A program made the translations under genes and the position numbers. The notes under the pieces were generated by a model. The model did no database searches, had not been told where the DNA came from, and saw only the letters and a list, made by a program, of their open reading frames with translations. This document shows, one piece after another, positions 7,501 through 9,527 of a stretch of 9,527 nt of DNA; positions within the stretch are counted from its first letter, which is position 1, and every line of letters starts with the position of its first letter. This DNA comes from Planctomicrobium piriforme (GTDB lineage Bacteria > Planctomycetota > Planctomycetia > Pirellulales > PNKZ01), in the NCBI GenBank assembly GCA_945877965.1, contig CAMCTH010000136.1, forward strand, positions 1 to 9,527, in the 5' to 3' direction.

Positions 7501-8196
7501 CTGCTCGTCGCGGCCAGCATTCAATCGCAAGCGAAGGCCGAGCAGGCCGCCGCCGAGGCCCGCGCCAAAATTGCCGAGTACTCCGGCAATCGTGAAGACT
7601 TGCCCGCGCTATTCGATTGGATGAAGACCCGCTTCGGCGTCGAGCTCGATCTCGATGTGCTAGGCGATCTCGAACGCGAAGTTCTCGAACGCCGCATCAC
7701 GGGTACGGTCGAAGACAAGTTCCGCCCCGAAATCCGCGGCATGGAACGGTCGCTCGTCCTGCAACTGCTCGACACGGCTTGGAAAGAGCACCTGCTGGCG
7801 ATGGATCACCTCCGTCAAAGCGTCGGCCTTCGCGGCTACGCCCAGGTTGATCCGAAGGTCGAGTATCGCCGCGAAGGGATGCGGACGTTCGAAACGATGT
7901 GGGACACGATCGGCGATCATGTGACCGATCTCGTCTTCCGCATCGAACAATTGGACGAGCGATTCGTCGGCTCCACCTGGGTCGAAAGCCGTGCCACGCA
8001 CGACTCGCCCCCGCCTGCGGTCGCGGGCGGCATGTCGGAAGACCAACAACAGGCGATGAATTCCGGCGGCGGCGAGGCGGCGAAGATCGAACCGATCCGC
8101 AACCGCGAAGACGTCGTCGGCCGCAACGATCCGTGCCCGTGCGGCAGCGGCAAGAAATACAAAAACTGCCACATGCGCAACAGCGGCGCGGCGTAA
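4510..8196 (+). CDS. secA: SecA preprotein translocase ATPase, extended form
   Basis: Cytoplasmic/membrane-bound motor that drives unfolded preproteins through SecYEG by ATP hydrolysis. At 1228 residues it is much longer than E. coli SecA (about 900). Visible in order: Walker A MATGEGKT (123-130), TYGTNNEFGFDYLRDNM (196-212), Walker B IIDEVDNILIDEARTPLIISG (237-257), the preprotein cross-linking region, YKKISGMTGTA (396-406), KGRPILVGTVSIEKSE (512-527), TNMAGRGTDIILGG (568-581), GGLHVIGTERHEARRIDLQLRGRCGRQGD (630-658), scaffold LLEYDEVMDEQR (723-734) and LLDTAWKEHLLAMDHLRQ (1086-1103), and a C-terminal zinc site CPC-X8-CH (C1209, C1211, C1220, H1221). It has about 24 extra N-terminal residues, a ~50-residue insertion (460-511) and a greatly enlarged wing region (775-1078). 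The RGRSGRQGD motif has Cys for Ser at 653. The ATG at 4510 has no Shine-Dalgarno; TTG codons near residues 27-30 would give a more usual N-terminus. Confidence 0.97.
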   Translation: MQQVLSAVGDLAGNVFGGLGRSIERSLTALFGSSNARYVKKLQPKIAAINELESKYQSLSDEDLKRQTSEFKKRLASGQSLDDILVEAFAVCREASRRFIGLRHYDVQLLGGMVLHSGAIAEMATGEGKTLVATLPAYLNALEGKGVHVVTVNSYLARRDMEWMGPVYMSLGLSVGSIYNDMDPLERQRAYMCDITYGTNNEFGFDYLRDNMKPAAHGDKRFDVTQQQVQRARHYAIIDEVDNILIDEARTPLIISGPAHDDVTRYDKADSIARQLKRETHFEVKEKEHSVHLTEEGVRASEKLAGVESFYTAGNMEWPHLIDNALKAHYLYKRDVNYVIDEGEVVIVDEFTGRLMKGRQWSDGLHQAVTAKERLKVQAESQTYATVTLQNFFKMYKKISGMTGTAMTEASEFWKIYKLDVVSIPTNKPPIRINFADVIYRTEREKFEALCDEIEALHRWDQLDMKDGTSQLGTIVREEKVGDAISEYVFTPKESKEKLNIAADKVTNVRRKGRPILVGTVSIEKSERLSGMLVRRGVKHEVLNAKQHQREAEIISQAGRFNAVTIATNMAGRGTDIILGGNPETLAWAQLQDKYATRLDVPQDEWNRLIADIESREKMKPEGQMVRGLGGLHVIGTERHEARRIDLQLRGRCGRQGDTGSSRFFLSLEDDLMRIFAGEWVKNVLTRMGMQDGEAIESRMVSRRIEGAQKKVEERNFEIRKNLLEYDEVMDEQRKRVYGFRQQLLDGVNCKYVILDMIRKLVDRRLVDFLDRDYATTTYAKWAGGILGVDLEPSDFRGLDGNAADRMARDEASRQVETQLHDTMEENLPDGEDEAEWNWEALAKFVDTRWGLNLRDRDLKKVGRDHVAEFLLEKIGAAIEKVDLTEGAKFLAPDFALQSIAAWMRQKFTIETNVEEVRGRELPAVRQWALTKILQAYDEKEAEYPVLAGLLHFTTRDESTGQKRYDRDALIEWARTRFEVDLSLDDLKNKQQDEIETLLVAASIQSQAKAEQAAAEARAKIAEYSGNREDLPALFDWMKTRFGVELDLDVLGDLEREVLERRITGTVEDKFRPEIRGMERSLVLQLLDTAWKEHLLAMDHLRQSVGLRGYAQVDPKVEYRREGMRTFETMWDTIGDHVTDLVFRIEQLDERFVGSTWVESRATHDSPPPAVAGGMSEDQQQAMNSGGGEAAKIEPIRNREDVVGRNDPCPCGSGKKYKNCHMRNSGAA
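5887..6042 (+). other. SecA lineage-specific insertion before the second motor domain (residues 460-511)
   Basis: In ordinary SecA the helix after the cross-linking domain runs directly into the second motor domain (E. coli DIKERTAKGQPVLVGT). Here EIEALHR ends at 459 and KGRPILVGT begins at 512, so about 50 charged residues are inserted, containing EEK, PKESKEKLN and AADK. The comparison uses the E. coli sequence from memory. The insert lies at a surface junction and leaves the flanking motifs intact. Confidence 0.75.
6832..7743 (+). repeat. Tandem ~64-residue modules in the SecA helical wing region (residues 775-1078)
   Basis: Between LLEYDEVMD and LLDTAWKEHL this SecA has roughly 360 residues where E. 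coli has about 120. The extra length reads as five diverged copies of one module with core W-x2-T-R-F-G-V-x-L-x3-DL followed by a charged helix. The core aromatic is at W782, F845, W903, W973 and W1037, spaced 63, 58, 70 and 64 residues. The clearest cores are FVDTRWGLNL (845-854), WARTRFEVDL (973-982) and WMKTRFGVEL (1037-1046); the first and third copies are more diverged. E. coli has one comparable segment (RLKNDFDLDL followed by ERILAQSIEVYQRKEE), which argues for serial duplication of the native wing segment, not a foreign domain. Confidence 0.7.
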
Positions 8197-8216
8197 AATC
8201 TCATTCCGGGTTTGCT

Positions 8217-8261
8217 CCCCTCGCCCCGGCACAGGGAGAGGGGCAGGGGGTGAGGGGTTTT
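8217..8261 (+). terminator. G-rich hairpin with T-tract after secA (terminator-like)
   Basis: CCCCTCGCCCC (8217-8227) pairs with GGGGTGAGGGG (8247-8257): 11 bp with one G-U wobble, a 19-nt loop and then TTTT (8258-8261), beginning 21 nt after the secA stop. A competing shorter stem uses GAGGGG at 8238-8243. The sequence resembles the CCCCTC...GAGGGG repeats scattered between genes in many GC-rich bacteria. It probably ends secA transcription, leaving waaA to its own promoter or to read-through. Confidence 0.65.
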
Positions 8262-8293
8262 AAGCTCTCAACCTGTAAGAACGTAATTCGGGC

Positions 8294-8298
8294 AAGGA
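8294..8298 (+). promoter_or_regulatory. Ribosome binding site of waaA
   Basis: AAGGA lies 5 nt before the ATG at 8304. It is the only clear Shine-Dalgarno in the window and fixes the waaA start. Confidence 0.6.
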
Positions 8299-8303
8299 AG
8301 CCC

Positions 8304-9527
8304 ATGCCGTATCTCCTCAATCTTCTCTACCTCGCGCTCGTCGCTCTCGCGTCGCCGTGGCTGCTTTATCAAGCGGTGCGCAATGGCAAGTATCGCGCAG
8401 GCTACGGCGAAAAACTCTTCGGCCGCGTGCCGATTCGCACCGGCGATGAGCCGTGCCTTTGGTTGCATGCCGTCAGCGTCGGCGAAGTGAACTTGCTCGG
8501 AGTACTGGTGAAAGAACTCCGGCGGCGTCGGCCCGAGGCGCGGATTGTGGTCTCGTCGACGACCCGCACCGGCCTGGAGTTGGCCCGCAAGAAGTACGCC
8601 GATCTGATGACCTTCTACTGCCCGTTGGATTTCAGCTGGGCCTGCCGCACGGCGCTGCGTCGTGTGCGCCCCACGGCCTTGGTGCTTGCCGAGTTGGAGC
8701 TCTGGCCGAATCTGATTCGCGCTGCAAACGACGCCGGCGTGCCGGTCGCGATCGTCAACGGCCGGCTGAGCGAACGAAGTTGGCGCGGATATCGTCGCCT
8801 ACGATTCTTCGTCCGCGGACTGTTGCAGCGGCTCGCGCTCGTCGCCGTGCAGAACGAAGAATATGCCGCGCGATTCCGCGATCTCGGCTGCGACGAAACG
8901 AAACTGATCACGACCGGCTCGCTCAAGTACGACGGTGCGTCGACCGACCGCGCGAACCCGGCGACTCGGCAACTTGCGGAGCTCGCCGGAATCCAATCGG
9001 ACGAAGTCGTGTTCCTCGCCGGCAGCACGCAAGTCGAAGAAGAAGCGGCAGCCGTCGAAACCTATCGCACGCTCGCCGCGGAGTTTCCGCAACTGCGGCT
9101 CGTGATCGTTCCGCGACACGCCGAACGCTTCGACGACGTGGCCCGCTCGCTCGCACAATCGGGCCTGCCGTTCGTGCGCCGGTCGGCGCTTAGCCCGGTC
9201 GTCCTCAACCAGGACGCCGCGAGGACGCGGCGGCTAAGCGATGGCGATCGTAATATGAATCCCATCCTGCTCGTCGACGCGATCGGCGAACTTGGTGCCT
9301 GGTGGGGAACGTCGCACGTCGCGCTCGTCGGCGGCAGTCTCGGTTCGCGCGGCGGACAGAACATGATCGAACCGGCCGCGTACGGCGCCGCCGTCTCGTT
9401 CGGCCCGAACACGCAAAACTTCCGCGATATCGTCGCATCCCTGCTCGGCGTCGACGGCGCCGTCGTCATTCACGACGAGGACGAACTCACCGCCTTCGTC
9501 CGCCGCTGCCTGATTGAACCGAACTTC
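8304..9527 (+). CDS. waaA: 3-deoxy-D-manno-octulosonic acid (Kdo) transferase, 3' end outside window
   Basis: Glycosyltransferase family 30 enzyme that moves Kdo from CMP-Kdo to the lipid A precursor on the inner face of the cytoplasmic membrane, starting the LPS core. The frame is open for 408 codons to the right edge; E. coli WaaA has 425, so little is missing. The N-terminus has a hydrophobic anchor (residues 3-22) then RAGYGEKLFGR, with E36 near the position of the family's catalytic acid. Other landmarks are HAVSVGE (55-61), ELELWPN (130-136), NGRLSERS (152-159), TGSLKYD (204-210), PRHAERF (270-276) and GGSLGSRGGQNMIEPAAYG (343-361). The usual GGHN is GGQN here. Residues 295-312 are encoded by an in-frame 54-bp palindromic element in the loop before the DAIGELGAWW segment (325-334). 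AAGGA at 8294 supports the start. It lies 107 nt after secA, beyond a terminator-like hairpin. Confidence 0.94.
   Translation, partial: MPYLLNLLYLALVALASPWLLYQAVRNGKYRAGYGEKLFGRVPIRTGDEPCLWLHAVSVGEVNLLGVLVKELRRRRPEARIVVSSTTRTGLELARKKYADLMTFYCPLDFSWACRTALRRVRPTALVLAELELWPNLIRAANDAGVPVAIVNGRLSERSWRGYRRLRFFVRGLLQRLALVAVQNEEYAARFRDLGCDETKLITTGSLKYDGASTDRANPATRQLAELAGIQSDEVVFLAGSTQVEEEAAAVETYRTLAAEFPQLRLVIVPRHAERFDDVARSLAQSGLPFVRRSALSPVVLNQDAARTRRLSDGDRNMNPILLVDAIGELGAWWGTSHVALVGGSLGSRGGQNMIEPAAYGAAVSFGPNTQNFRDIVASLLGVDGAVVIHDEDELTAFVRRCLIEPNF
9187..9240. repeat. 54-bp palindromic element inside waaA
   Basis: CGCTTAGCC (9187-9195) and GGCTAAGCG (9232-9240) are perfect 9-bp inverted repeats. Nested inside are GTCCTC (9201-9206) and GAGGAC (9221-9226), separated from the outer arms by 5 nt on each side. 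An alternative inner hairpin is GTCCT/AGGAC (9201-9205, 9211-9215). The total of 54 nt is exactly 18 codons and the waaA frame passes through it without a stop, adding an Arg/Ala-rich stretch (residues 295-312) in a variable loop. In-frame palindromes in genes are known from Rickettsia (RPE elements); whether this one belongs to a dispersed family is inferred. Confidence 0.7.

Noticed and set aside
8453..9193. A 246-codon plus-strand open frame within waaA
   Set aside because: It is an alternate reading frame of waaA, giving an Arg/Ala/Ser-rich product; the waaA frame has the conserved motifs.

Overview
The window looks like chromosomal DNA from a GC-rich, Gram-negative-type bacterium, most likely a planctomycete of the Pirellulales kind. 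The reasons are an outer-membrane porin and a Kdo transferase (outer membrane and lipid A chemistry), a eukaryote-like UAP1/UDPGP-family pyrophosphorylase, an unusually long SecA, genes that mostly lack Shine-Dalgarno sequences, and several palindromic repeats between genes. The taxonomic call is an inference from gene character; no marker RNA is present.

Layout: (1) 3-803 (+) is the C-terminal part of a beta-barrel porin entering from the left edge. (2) 4213-825 (-) is a co-directional block of three genes: a PhnP-like metallo-beta-lactamase-fold hydrolase, a UAP1-like UDP-sugar pyrophosphorylase starting 10 nt after it, and, after a 97-nt gap filled by an AT-rich inverted repeat, a monofunctional mannose-1-phosphate guanylyltransferase. 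The last gene converges on the porin with 21 nt between stop codons. (3) 4214-4509 is a divergent intergenic region with a GC-rich inverted repeat, a plausible sigma70-type promoter overlapped by palindromes, and a structured leader ending in a T-tract just before secA. (4) 4510-8196 (+) is secA, 1228 codons, about 330 more than the E. coli protein. (5) 8197-8303 holds a G-rich hairpin/terminator and a Shine-Dalgarno sequence. (6) 8304-9527 (+) is waaA/kdtA, running off the right edge.

Together the genes serve the cell envelope: two nucleotide-sugar-forming enzymes (UDP-HexNAc or UDP-hexose, and GDP-mannose), a Kdo transferase for the lipid A core, an outer-membrane porin, and the Sec motor that exports envelope proteins. 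No mobile-element gene, CRISPR array, tRNA or rRNA was seen, and no clearly new multi-gene system.

The most notable points are: a SecA whose helical wing region seems to have been expanded into about five tandem ~64-residue modules, plus a second ~50-residue insertion before the second motor domain; a 54-bp palindromic element lying in frame inside waaA; and four different palindromic repeats at or near gene boundaries, one of which supplies the last codons and stop of the UAP1-like gene.
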